From positions 310,001-374,000 of the forward strand of contig JACJYV010000004.1 in NCBI GenBank assembly GCA_020635905.1: a stretch of DNA of 64,000 nt, given 5' to 3'. The notes beneath the pieces are model-generated. The model ran no database searches and was not told where the DNA came from. It saw only the letters and a list, made by a program, of their open reading frames with translations. The DNA comes from Bacteroidia bacterium. Lineage in GTDB: Bacteria > Bacteroidota > Bacteroidia > J057 > JADKCL01. Below are positions 1 to 7,672 of this stretch, piece by piece. The stretch's first letter is position 1; every line of letters begins with the position of its first letter. The translations under genes were made by a program, and so were the position numbers.

Positions 1-2
1 CG

Positions 3-1913
3 GGAGGCACCTACGTCACCTTAGGTGATTTTAATACCTATTACTTCAAGCAATGTCCGATTTTCGGCAATACCCTTCGCTTGCGTATATCAGTGCAGTG
101 TTGGGCGGGTGACGAATACCTGCGCATTGACAATATCCTCGTGCAGGGCCAGACCTGCCAACCTGTGGTAGCTTTTGATTCTCTGGTCAATGTATCCTGC
201 AATGGGGCCAACGACGGGGAAATCTGGATTACGGGTTACAGTGCAAATCCGCCTCTTACTTACAGCCTCAATGGCGGCCCATTTCAAAATTCAAATGCCT
301 TTACGGGTCTGGCGGCAGGCACCTATACCGTGATCGTCAAAGATAATTTGAATAAGCGGGATACCCTGACCAATCTGGTGATTACCCAGAGCCCGGCCCT
401 TTTTCTGGGCAGTACCCAGGCATCGCCCCTTTGTTTTGGCTTTTCTGATGGAGAAATTGAAGCCGTGAGTTACGGAGGGGGAATTCCACCTTACACTTTT
501 GCCCTGAATGGGGGAACTGCTCAGTCCAGTGCCGTATTTACAGGCCTTTCATCTGGCACCTACTCCATCCTGATGACCGATTCTGCAGGGTGCCAGGATT
601 CGCTCACGGGCATTTTGCTCAATGATCCTCCCGTCCTTACTTTGAATGTTACGGCAACCCCCACGGGTTGCAATCCCCTGAACGGGACCGTAACTGCCAC
701 GCCTGGTGGGGGTACCTTGCCCTATTCCTATCTTTGGAATACGGTTCCACCCCAATCCTCGGCTGTAATCAGCGGCCTGGGCGCAGGCACCTATACGGTG
801 GTTCTCACCGACTCCAACGGCTGCACCCTGACCGACAGCGGCAGTGTGGCTTCCCCGCCTTTGCCTTCAGTGACCGCAGGTCCGGGCGATACGATATGCA
901 CGGGTCAGGGGGGAGGACAATTGTCGGCCCTGGGTTCAGGAGGTACGGGCAACCTCACTTATGCCTGGACCTGCAACCTGCCTTCCAATTGTAATTTAAG
1001 TAATGCAGGCATCTCCAATCCTACCGCGGATCCCACAGCTACGGCCTGGTATTATGTGCAGGTGACGGATGCAAATGGCTGTCAGAGCAATCTGGACTCG
1101 GCCATGATTCTGGTGGAGCCGTATCCTTCCGTGGATGGCGGACCCGATACGACGGTTTGCGAAGGTGACAGTCTGCGCCTGAGTGCACTGGTGAACGGAA
1201 ACCCCACAGCGACCTTTACCTACCAATGGATCGGCCCCAACGGCTTGCTAAATCCTGGAGGAGAGCCTGATATCACCATTTATCCAACTGGCGCTGCGGC
1301 TTATCAGGTGCAGGCATTTCCCTCATTTGGTTGTCCCAGTCTGCCCGATCTGGTGCTGGTGGAGGCCGAAAAGCCCTTTACCCATGAGCCCCCGCTGGAT
1401 GTGGAATATTGCCCGGGCGAACCCATTTACATTGGAATTGACTCGGTGGCAGGCTTCAGTTATGCCTGGAATCCGCCCTCAGGATTGGAAACGCCCGATC
1501 GTTCCGTCACCAGCCTGAAGCCCAATGAAGACCTCAGCCTGATGCTCACCATCACCAGCCTGACACTCCAATCAGAAAATTGCCGCACCCAGGATTTTCC
1601 GGTCATGGTTACCCTGGGCGACTGCCGCCTTCCCAACGTCCTGACTCCCAACGGAGACGGATTCAATGATGTGCTGAATCTGGGCCCCTATTTCAATTCC
1701 GTGGAGATCCATGTATTTGACCGGTGGGGCAACCAGGTGTATGCCAATACCAATTATAAACACGATTGGGGCGGCACCAATGCCAATACTGGCCAGGCGC
1801 TGCACGAAGGGGTATATTTTTACACCGTGAAGGGAGTGTGGATCGGCCAGGGCAATCCCGAAGCAGATGTGACGCAGTATTCGAGCGGGCATCATCTTAC
1901 GATTTTGAGGTAG
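3..1913 (+). CDS. T9SS type B surface protein with SprB repeats, 5' partial
   Basis: The reading frame is open from the left edge, so the N-terminus and signal peptide lie outside the window; the first in-window start-like codon is a TTG at 81 inside a beta-rich domain and is not a credible start. Three SprB-like repeats follow (about residues 50-285 of the visible part), each with a Cys, a G.[LP]PYTY/F..NGG segment and a GTYTV..D.NGC-type end. Next come PKD/Ig-like domains (GPDT..C.G pattern), then a C-terminal gliding-motility type B sorting domain: LPNVLTPNGDGFNDVL, then VFDRWGNQVY, then a final HHLTILR. Family knowledge: such proteins are exported by the type IX system and anchored or released at the cell surface, often as adhesins. 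The binding target cannot be read from sequence. Confident in class, not in ligand. Confidence 0.88.
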   Translation, partial: GGTYVTLGDFNTYYFKQCPIFGNTLRLRISVQCWAGDEYLRIDNILVQGQTCQPVVAFDSLVNVSCNGANDGEIWITGYSANPPLTYSLNGGPFQNSNAFTGLAAGTYTVIVKDNLNKRDTLTNLVITQSPALFLGSTQASPLCFGFSDGEIEAVSYGGGIPPYTFALNGGTAQSSAVFTGLSSGTYSILMTDSAGCQDSLTGILLNDPPVLTLNVTATPTGCNPLNGTVTATPGGGTLPYSYLWNTVPPQSSAVISGLGAGTYTVVLTDSNGCTLTDSGSVASPPLPSVTAGPGDTICTGQGGGQLSALGSGGTGNLTYAWTCNLPSNCNLSNAGISNPTADPTATAWYYVQVTDANGCQSNLDSAMILVEPYPSVDGGPDTTVCEGDSLRLSALVNGNPTATFTYQWIGPNGLLNPGGEPDITIYPTGAAAYQVQAFPSFGCPSLPDLVLVEAEKPFTHEPPLDVEYCPGEPIYIGIDSVAGFSYAWNPPSGLETPDRSVTSLKPNEDLSLMLTITSLTLQSENCRTQDFPVMVTLGDCRLPNVLTPNGDGFNDVLNLGPYFNSVEIHVFDRWGNQVYANTNYKHDWGGTNANTGQALHEGVYFYTVKGVWIGQGNPEADVTQYSSGHHLTILR

Positions 1914-2368
1914 GGTTGGAGGTGGGTGCCGCACCTACGGCGCTCAAATTTTTTGACGTCATTTGCCCCGGGGCTGACGCCCCGGGCTACAAAGGTTTCG
2001 CGCCGCTGGCGCTAATTTTCGGCAAGTTCCTGCCGGGATGGAATACATTGCAGAATCCGCAATCCCGTGAAGATCAATATGGGCGATTTCTCGGTTTCGC
2101 AAGGCTACGCAGGTTGCGGGCCTTTGGCGCTAATTTTCGGCAAGTTCCTGCCGGGATGGAATACATTGCAGAATCCGCAATCTGGGATAGCCCCTTTAGG
2201 GGCGAAACCTCAGTAGCCCGGGGCGTAAGCCCCGGGTTGAAGGATTTGGAGGGCCAGAGCCCCAGCGGGGCGGCACACCCATTACTATATTCAAATCTTT
2301 CTGATTGAATTTCACCCCTTCATTGCCTATATTGGTTAAAATAATATTCCCGATATTTTTACAAACCA
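1914..2368. repeat. Repeat-rich intergenic region with 58-bp direct repeat and REP-like hairpins
   Basis: No credible gene is present. A 58-bp segment at 2007-2064 recurs with near identity at 2125-2182. Two GC-rich hairpins with the same stem, CCCGGGGC-N4-GCCCCGGG, sit at 1967-1986 and 2217-2236. They flank the direct repeats and lie just upstream of a REP-associated transposase gene, which suggests they are its substrates; that link is inference. Confidence 0.7.
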
Positions 2369-2830
2369 ATGGCGAACACTTACTGCCAACTTTATACTCA
2401 TTTTGTTTTTGCGGTAAAAAACAGGACTTCCCTGGTTAACGAATCCTGGCGGGTTGACCTGGAAAAATATCTCACAGGCATTGCGACCAATAATGGTCAT
2501 AAATTACTGGTCATCTATTGCATGCCCGATCACACCCACATTTTCGTGAGTCAACATCCTTCCCAATCTGTTTCGGATTTGGCCAGGGATTTGAAGGCAA
2601 ATAGTTCCAGATGGGTTAAAGAAAATAAATTGGTCTCTGCAAAATTCGAATGGCAATCAGGCTATGGAGCGTTTTCGTATGGGAGAAGTCAGATAGATAG
2701 GGTTGTCCAATACATTATGAACCAGCCTGAGCACCATAAAAAAATGAGTTTCAAAGAAGAATACATTTCGCTCTTGGAAAAATTCTCGGTTGATTATCAA
2801 ACGGACTTCCTGTTCACCTGGCTCAATTAA
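2369..2830 (+). CDS. REP-associated tyrosine transposase (IS200/Y1 HUH family)
   Basis: This 153-residue protein matches the Y1 transposase (TnpA, IS200/IS605 and RAYT) fold in size and motifs. The HUH metal-binding motif is MPDHTHIFV with His55 and His57, and the candidate nucleophilic tyrosine is Tyr115 in QYIMNQPEHH. The family cuts and rejoins single-stranded DNA at hairpins. The N-terminal MANTYCQLYTHFVFAVKN is typical of this family. Repeated GC hairpins lie just upstream (1967-1986, 2217-2236), a perfect 10-bp hairpin just downstream (2870-2892), and no accessory tnpB is present, so a domesticated RAYT acting on REP sequences is more likely than an autonomous insertion sequence. The gene is intact, starting at ATG. 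Confidence 0.88.
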   Translation: MANTYCQLYTHFVFAVKNRTSLVNESWRVDLEKYLTGIATNNGHKLLVIYCMPDHTHIFVSQHPSQSVSDLARDLKANSSRWVKENKLVSAKFEWQSGYGAFSYGRSQIDRVVQYIMNQPEHHKKMSFKEEYISLLEKFSVDYQTDFLFTWLN

Positions 2831-2869
2831 CTTAAACCCTGTAACCTTCCCCCCATCCCCCGTTACTCC

Positions 2870-2892
2870 CATGAATTCCTCTGGAATTCATG
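2870..2892. repeat. Perfect 10-bp hairpin after the transposase
   Basis: CATGAATTCC, a 3-base loop, then GGAATTCATG. It lies 40 bases after the transposase stop. It has no run of T after it, so it fits a transposase-recognised hairpin better than a terminator, but this is unproven. Confidence 0.6.
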
Positions 2893-2918
2893 CATCATTT
2901 ACCCTGAACTGCTGAATT

Positions 2919-4193
2919 TTGAAAAAATTCCCCCTGCTCATTTTCCTTTCCTTCACATGCTTTCAAACCTTGCTGGCATGCAGCATGTGCAAAATCACCT
3001 CCCATGGCAAAACCCTGGTGGGCAATAACGAAGACGCCTGGGCTTTAAATCCCAGAATCTGGTTTGAAACCGGGCAAAATGGTCACCTGGGCGTTGCCTA
3101 TGTGGGCCACAAAGATGATTTTCCCCAGGGTGGCATGAATGAGGCGGGACTGGTCTATGATGCCTTTTCCCTCACACCACACGAAAGAAAGGGGGATCGC
3201 AGCAAACCCCATATTTCAGACCCGGTCGCATTTCTCAAAACCTGCATGCAAACCTGCAAAACGGTGTCTGAAGTGAAGAACTACATGGAAGCCCACGACC
3301 GCGGTTATTTCAATGCGGGCATGTTTCTTTTTGTGGATTCCTCAGGAAATTACCTCGTGATGGAGTCAGATTCGCTGATGGAAGGCCACGATTCCACCTT
3401 TGCACTGGTCAATTTTCGCCTTTCAGAGACTCCTGATCCCAATGAAATTCAGATTTCCCGTTACCAGAAAGCCCTCAAATACCTGGCTCAGGGCACAGAT
3501 TCCAGCGCCAAATTTTGTACTTCGGTCATGGACACCATGGCGGCCTGCAGGGGCGATCTGGGAGATGGAACCCTTTATACCGTGGTCTGGGACCTGCAGG
3601 AAAAAGGGATTCACCTGAATTTTTACCACGATTTTTCCCAAACTATTTCACTCAGTCTGAATGCAGAATTAGCCCAGGGAAATCACACCCTTCAGATGCC
3701 AGAGATTTTTGCCAAAGTGCCTGAATTTGAAAGATTGAAAGCCTATAAAACCCCCATGAACAGCCGATTTGTGCAGCTTCTGGTGGTGGTTGAAGGGATT
3801 CTCCTACTGCTGCTGTCTCTTTATTTTGGCATCCAGATTCTCCTTTCAATTTTTGGTAAAAAGACAATAAAACAAAGCCCGGCAGGGGTAATAGCAATAC
3901 TTCCTCTGTTGGTATCCAATCTGTTGATTATCATCCTGATACCTGTGTTGCTGCTTCGGGAACCTATCTTCTATTTTGGCATTAAAGGCTCCCTGGCCGC
4001 CTATCCTTTTCCCGGGGTAAAATGGTATCCTTTGATCACCTTTTTCATGACTATCCTGGGATTGATCCCGCTTTTACAAATCTCCAGGAAGAAAGAATCA
4101 TCCCGCACGATAAAGATTGCCCTGGTTCTCAATTTGATGCTGTGCCTGGTGGCCCTTGCGGGCTTCCTCTACTGGGGAATTTTCATTCCCTGA
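2919..4193 (+). CDS. Secreted Ntn-hydrolase-like amidase with C-terminal membrane segments
   Basis: The protein has 424 residues. A signal peptide (residues 1-20) is followed by Cys21, then CKITSHGKTLVGNNEDAW. The Cys followed about 15 residues later by an N-x-D pair resembles the choloylglycine hydrolase / linear amide C-N hydrolase group, in which the mature N-terminal Cys is the nucleophile. Domain 1 covers about residues 21-265, with GGMNEAGL and NYLVMESDS segments usual in the family. The last 140 residues hold about four hydrophobic helices, which is not standard for the family. TLLAC also reads as a lipobox, so Cys21 could be lipidated rather than catalytic. The start is TTG at 2919, chosen because it directly opens the MKKFPLLIF signal sequence. 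Substrate unknown. Confidence 0.72.
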   Translation: MKKFPLLIFLSFTCFQTLLACSMCKITSHGKTLVGNNEDAWALNPRIWFETGQNGHLGVAYVGHKDDFPQGGMNEAGLVYDAFSLTPHERKGDRSKPHISDPVAFLKTCMQTCKTVSEVKNYMEAHDRGYFNAGMFLFVDSSGNYLVMESDSLMEGHDSTFALVNFRLSETPDPNEIQISRYQKALKYLAQGTDSSAKFCTSVMDTMAACRGDLGDGTLYTVVWDLQEKGIHLNFYHDFSQTISLSLNAELAQGNHTLQMPEIFAKVPEFERLKAYKTPMNSRFVQLLVVVEGILLLLLSLYFGIQILLSIFGKKTIKQSPAGVIAILPLLVSNLLIIILIPVLLLREPIFYFGIKGSLAAYPFPGVKWYPLITFFMTILGLIPLLQISRKKESSRTIKIALVLNLMLCLVALAGFLYWGIFIP

Positions 4194-4238
4194 TGGAAGC
4201 TTTTGGTCCTTGCCTGGTAAAGATTATTTTTCAGCTAT

Positions 4239-4700
4239 TTACACCCCAAACTGCTTCAAATGGTGGTCCAGGTGCTGCATGATCATACGTCCCCATTGTT
4301 CTCTGCTCATAGCGCCAAAGCGCCCGTGGGGCGCCAGATTAGCTAAAGGACCCAACTTTATGAAGCGATCCAGCAGATTCACCAGCGTTTTTTTGTCCGC
4401 TTCCAATTCCGTGGGTGAAGTGCCCGCAGTTCTTTGGTCCAGTTCGGGCAGGGTGGGAGCCTTGCCCTTAGGCACTGGAATCACGTGCAGAACCAGAAAT
4501 TTGAACACAGTTCGGGTGAATCCTGTGCTGATATCCTTTATCTCCATTTCCCCAAACACCATGCGCAACTGATCTGCACAATGGGCCACCATCTGGTTCA
4601 CATTCATGGTGCCCCATTGACGTTGGGAATCAGGGGCCAGTTGTCCAATTCGCTTTAAAATGGCCTCATACTCAGCCGGGTTCAGAATATTTCCTTTCAT
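4239..4700 (-). CDS. DUF1569/DinB-like protein
   Basis: The 153-residue product resembles DUF1569 of the DinB four-helix superfamily. Candidate metal-ligand histidines lie in NQMVAHCADQLRM and in MIMQHLDHHLKQFGV near the C-terminus; the latter matches the usual HxxHH-type ending. DinB-fold proteins include thiol-dependent transferases, but this subgroup has no assigned reaction. The ATG at 4700 is one base past the stop of the upstream lyase gene, so the two are almost certainly translationally coupled. A longer frame to 4763 reads back into the lyase coding sequence and is rejected. Confidence 0.75.
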   Translation of the reverse strand: MKGNILNPAEYEAILKRIGQLAPDSQRQWGTMNVNQMVAHCADQLRMVFGEMEIKDISTGFTRTVFKFLVLHVIPVPKGKAPTLPELDQRTAGTSPTELEADKKTLVNLLDRFIKLGPLANLAPHGRFGAMSREQWGRMIMQHLDHHLKQFGV

Positions 4701-4701
4701 C

Positions 4702-5862
4702 TCACAATTTTTCAAGCGCCTGTTCAAGGTCAGCCAGCAGGACTTCCTTTTCTTCCAGGCCAATGTAAAAGCGCACCATATTCCACGGCAGGGGCGTTTC
4801 GCTGTAATTTCCAGAGGAGTACAACACGCAAACGGGGTAAATCAACGATTCGTACCCACCCCAGGAGCAGGCGATTAAAAATCGCTGCAAGGCATCGCAA
4901 AAGGCTTCCACCTGTTCTATTTTTTCTGCTTTCAGCAGCACCGTGAACTGCCCGCTGGGGGCTTTTTGCTGCTTTTGGGCCAGTTCGTACTGGGGAAAGG
5001 AGGGATGGTGGGGGTAAATCACCTGCTCCACTTTGGGATGATTGGCCAGAAAATCCACAATCACAGGCGTGGTTTGGGCCACCCGCTCCATGCGAATGGC
5101 CAGGGTACGCAGGCCGCGGATCATGAGCCAGGCATCGTGGGGAGAAATAATGCCTCCCAGGGTCATAAACTCAGAATCGAAGATTTTTTCCACCCTTGAG
5201 CGGCTGCTGGCCAACACCCCTGCCACCATGTCGCTGTGCCCGGAAAGGTACTTACTGGCCGAGTGGCACACAATATCCACTCCCATGGCCAGCGGATTCT
5301 GGTTGAGGGGCGAAGCATAGCTGTTGTCCAGAATGGTGTGGATGCCGTGGGCTTTGGCAATGGCGGTCACCGCGGGAATGTCCTGCAATTCAAAAGTCAT
5401 GGAATTGGGACTTTCCAGCATGAAAAGGCGGGTATTGGGGCGAATGGCCCTCTCCCAATTTTCCGTTTCACGCCCGTCAATGAAGGAGGATTCCACCCCG
5501 TAACGCGACAGCATTTTGCCCAGCAACTTGGCCGTCCAGGAATAGGGCTTGGCCACACACACCACATGATCGCCGCCCTGCACGCACGACATGACCGCGG
5601 CCGCAATGGCAGCCGAACCACTGGCAAAGATCAGGGCATCCTCAGCACCTTCCAGAGCCGCAATTTTCTTGCGCAAAACCTCCACTGTGGGGTTATTCCC
5701 ACGGGTATAGAAGGGATTGTCCAGTTCGGAAACCAGAGCCTCGCGCATGTCCTGGATGGAGGCAAAGCAAAAATTGCTGTTTTGGTAAAGGGGGGGAGTC
5801 ACCGCGCCATAGTGGCGGGGGCGTTCTTCGCCTAACTCATTCAGAATGAAAGATATATCCAT
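4702..5862 (-). CDS. Cys/Met metabolism PLP-dependent lyase (cystathionine beta-lyase-like)
   Basis: This 386-residue enzyme belongs to the Cys/Met metabolism PLP family (fold type I). The N-terminal YTRGNNPTVEVLRKKIAALEG segment and the FASGSAAI phosphate-binding loop are diagnostic. The PLP-binding lysine is in CHSASKYLSGHSD, preceded by DNSYASP, whose Asp contacts the pyridine nitrogen. Members catalyse beta- or gamma-elimination or replacement on cysteine, cystathionine, homocysteine or methionine; which one applies here cannot be read. It is the middle gene of a minus-strand operon: RidA is 8 bases upstream and DUF1569 follows directly. RidA proteins hydrolyse the reactive enamines that PLP eliminases release, so the pairing makes biochemical sense. 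Confidence 0.88.
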   Translation of the reverse strand: MDISFILNELGEERPRHYGAVTPPLYQNSNFCFASIQDMREALVSELDNPFYTRGNNPTVEVLRKKIAALEGAEDALIFASGSAAIAAAVMSCVQGGDHVVCVAKPYSWTAKLLGKMLSRYGVESSFIDGRETENWERAIRPNTRLFMLESPNSMTFELQDIPAVTAIAKAHGIHTILDNSYASPLNQNPLAMGVDIVCHSASKYLSGHSDMVAGVLASSRSRVEKIFDSEFMTLGGIISPHDAWLMIRGLRTLAIRMERVAQTTPVIVDFLANHPKVEQVIYPHHPSFPQYELAQKQQKAPSGQFTVLLKAEKIEQVEAFCDALQRFLIACSWGGYESLIYPVCVLYSSGNYSETPLPWNMVRFYIGLEEKEVLLADLEQALEKL

Positions 5863-5870
5863 GGGGTAGC

Positions 5871-6248
5871 TCAGGCAAGTGCAATTACAGAAATTTCCAC
5901 ATTGACGTTTTTGGGCAAGGCCGCCACCTGCACCGTTTCGCGGGCCGGGGGCTCAGACTCAAAATAGGAACCATACACTTCGTTGATTTCGCCGAAGCGG
6001 CCCATGTCGAAATTCTCCTTTTCACTCACGAAAAAGATACTGGCTTTGACAATGCGGCTGAAATCCGAACCTGCGGCCCGCAACACATGGCCCAGATTTT
6101 CCATCACTCCGCGGGTTTCCTCTTTGAGATCATCTTTGGGACCGGCAATCTGGCCAGAAACGAAGATCATATTTCCTGCCTGGACCGCCTGACTGTAAGG
6201 GCCAATTGGAGCAGGGGCGTTTTCACTGAAGATTATTTGTTTTTTCAT
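5871..6248 (-). CDS. ridA: RidA-family enamine/imine deaminase
   Basis: The product has 125 residues, the usual RidA/YjgF length. Diagnostic features are APAPIGPYSQAV near the N-terminus, MIFVSGQI, and the C-terminal PPARETVQVAALP, whose Arg is the conserved substrate-carboxylate-binding residue. Known role: hydrolysis of 2-aminoacrylate and related enamines to ketoacids and ammonia, protecting PLP enzymes. It is first in the operon with the PLP lyase. The ATG at 6248 is used; an upstream TTG at 6257 would add three residues. Confidence 0.9.
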   Translation of the reverse strand: MKKQIIFSENAPAPIGPYSQAVQAGNMIFVSGQIAGPKDDLKEETRGVMENLGHVLRAAGSDFSRIVKASIFFVSEKENFDMGRFGEINEVYGSYFESEPPARETVQVAALPKNVNVEISVIALA

Positions 6249-6371
6249 GGGATTCAATGCACAAGAATCGTTTTACCCGACAATAATACAAATTTTGCCG
6301 CTTACAGGCTGTGCAAATCCTGTTTCAATTTACCCCCGACTTTTACTAATTTGCCCCAAAATCAAGTGGAA

Positions 6372-7160
6372 ATGAAAAACGTACTCGTAGTTGGTTATCC
6401 TGACCGGATTGAAGAGTTCAAAAGGCTGAAGCTGGAAAATGCCCGTGTTCAGTATATGGATCAGATTTTGGTGGATCAGAGGCGCATGACGGCTGCTTTC
6501 GCAGATGATATAGATGAGGAAGACGAGTTTGGATTTTTCCCGGATGATAACATTGAAAATGCCTTTGGCGAGACCGATTTCTCTGAAATTGATGTGGTTT
6601 TTGATCTCAATATGGACGAAAATCCGGAGAATCTGGGCAGCTACATGGAGTTTGAGAATCTTTCCGTGATCGGCTGTGCGGTGAAGCGCAATCTGGCTCA
6701 GTTCATGCTGGAATACGACGACGACGAACTGGAGGCGAAATTATTTGGCTATAATGCGCTGCCGGGCTTCATTGACCGCCCGCGATCTGAAGTTTCTGTG
6801 TATCGCGACGAGGATAAAATTCATCTGGCTAATCTGATGGCTCAGTTGGGCATGTCGTTTGAGATTGTGGCCGACCGCGTTGGCATGGTGACTCCCCGGG
6901 TAATTTGCGGCATCATCAATGAGGCTTGTTTTGTGCTGGGGGAAGGAACCGCGGAGGTGGAAGCAGTGGACCGGGCCATGAAACTGGGCACCAACTATCC
7001 TTTTGGTCCGTTTGAGTGGGCCGATCGCATTGGTTTGCATAATGTGCTGCACGTGCTGGATTACCTTCGCGCCGAGTACGGCAGCGAGAAGTACAAGGCA
7101 GCTCCCATTTTGCGTGAGTATTTTCGCCGGAACCGTACTTTTTATCCCGAAAAGGTTTAA
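6372..7160 (+). CDS. 3-hydroxyacyl-CoA dehydrogenase-like protein with degenerate NAD-binding half
   Basis: The 262-residue protein ends in a 3-hydroxyacyl-CoA dehydrogenase C-terminal domain (about residues 155-262): DRVGMVTPRVICGIINEA, then AMKLGTNYPFGPFEWADRIG and a closing LREYFRRNRTFY. The N-terminal half begins like a Rossmann fold (MKNVLVVGYPDRIEEF) but has no G-x-G-x-x-G motif and carries a run of acidic residues (about 45-75). It is therefore shorter than the usual 280-300 residues and may not bind NAD. It could be a divergent dehydrogenase or a non-catalytic relative. The ATG at 6372 is chosen because earlier in-frame codons overlap the divergent ridA. Confidence 0.75.
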   Translation: MKNVLVVGYPDRIEEFKRLKLENARVQYMDQILVDQRRMTAAFADDIDEEDEFGFFPDDNIENAFGETDFSEIDVVFDLNMDENPENLGSYMEFENLSVIGCAVKRNLAQFMLEYDDDELEAKLFGYNALPGFIDRPRSEVSVYRDEDKIHLANLMAQLGMSFEIVADRVGMVTPRVICGIINEACFVLGEGTAEVEAVDRAMKLGTNYPFGPFEWADRIGLHNVLHVLDYLRAEYGSEKYKAAPILREYFRRNRTFYPEKV

Positions 7161-7171
7161 CAGAAATTAAC

Positions 7172-7672
7172 CTATTCCCTTACCCGCAACTCCGTCAGCC
7201 GGTTGATACAGCGGGCAAAAACCAGGGCGATAGTAACTGCAATAAGGGCAGAAATCCATTTGATGCTGCGCAGAGAGCCAGAAAATCCGTGGTAGCTTTC
7301 TTCGGGATCCAGAAACATGTCATCCAGAATTTTCCATTCCATGACCGGAAAACCCAGGGTCAGCAACATGGCGATTGCAAATAATCCCACCAAAACCTGA
7401 CGGGACAAAGGCAGACAATAGCGCAATCCAACCCCCGCCGCCATGAAAAGCCCGGCCCCGGTCAGCAGAGTCTGATTGCCGATTTTGAGCCAGGCAATGA
7501 AAAATTTTACCCCTTTGGAGAGAAAAAAGGGATCGTTGCGGGCTGCCGTTTCCAGCCATTCCCAGATAAAAGAATCCAGAATCCAGGCCAGAAACCCGGA
7601 AACAAGGAACATAAATCCCGCACAAATGGCCACAATCAGACTGAATGACCTGAACTCTGTACAATCCTTCAT
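7172..7672 (-). CDS. Four-helix membrane protein, unknown function
   Basis: The protein has 166 residues and four predicted membrane helices (about 11-35, 55-80, 88-110, 135-155). No family is recognised. Its ATG overlaps the stop of the retinol-saturase-like gene in an ATGA arrangement (7669-7672), so it is translated with that gene and may act with it in the membrane. An extended frame to 7810 is rejected because it reads across the upstream enzyme's coding DNA. Confidence 0.7.
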   Translation of the reverse strand: MKDCTEFRSFSLIVAICAGFMFLVSGFLAWILDSFIWEWLETAARNDPFFLSKGVKFFIAWLKIGNQTLLTGAGLFMAAGVGLRYCLPLSRQVLVGLFAIAMLLTLGFPVMEWKILDDMFLDPEESYHGFSGSLRSIKWISALIAVTIALVFARCINRLTELRVRE

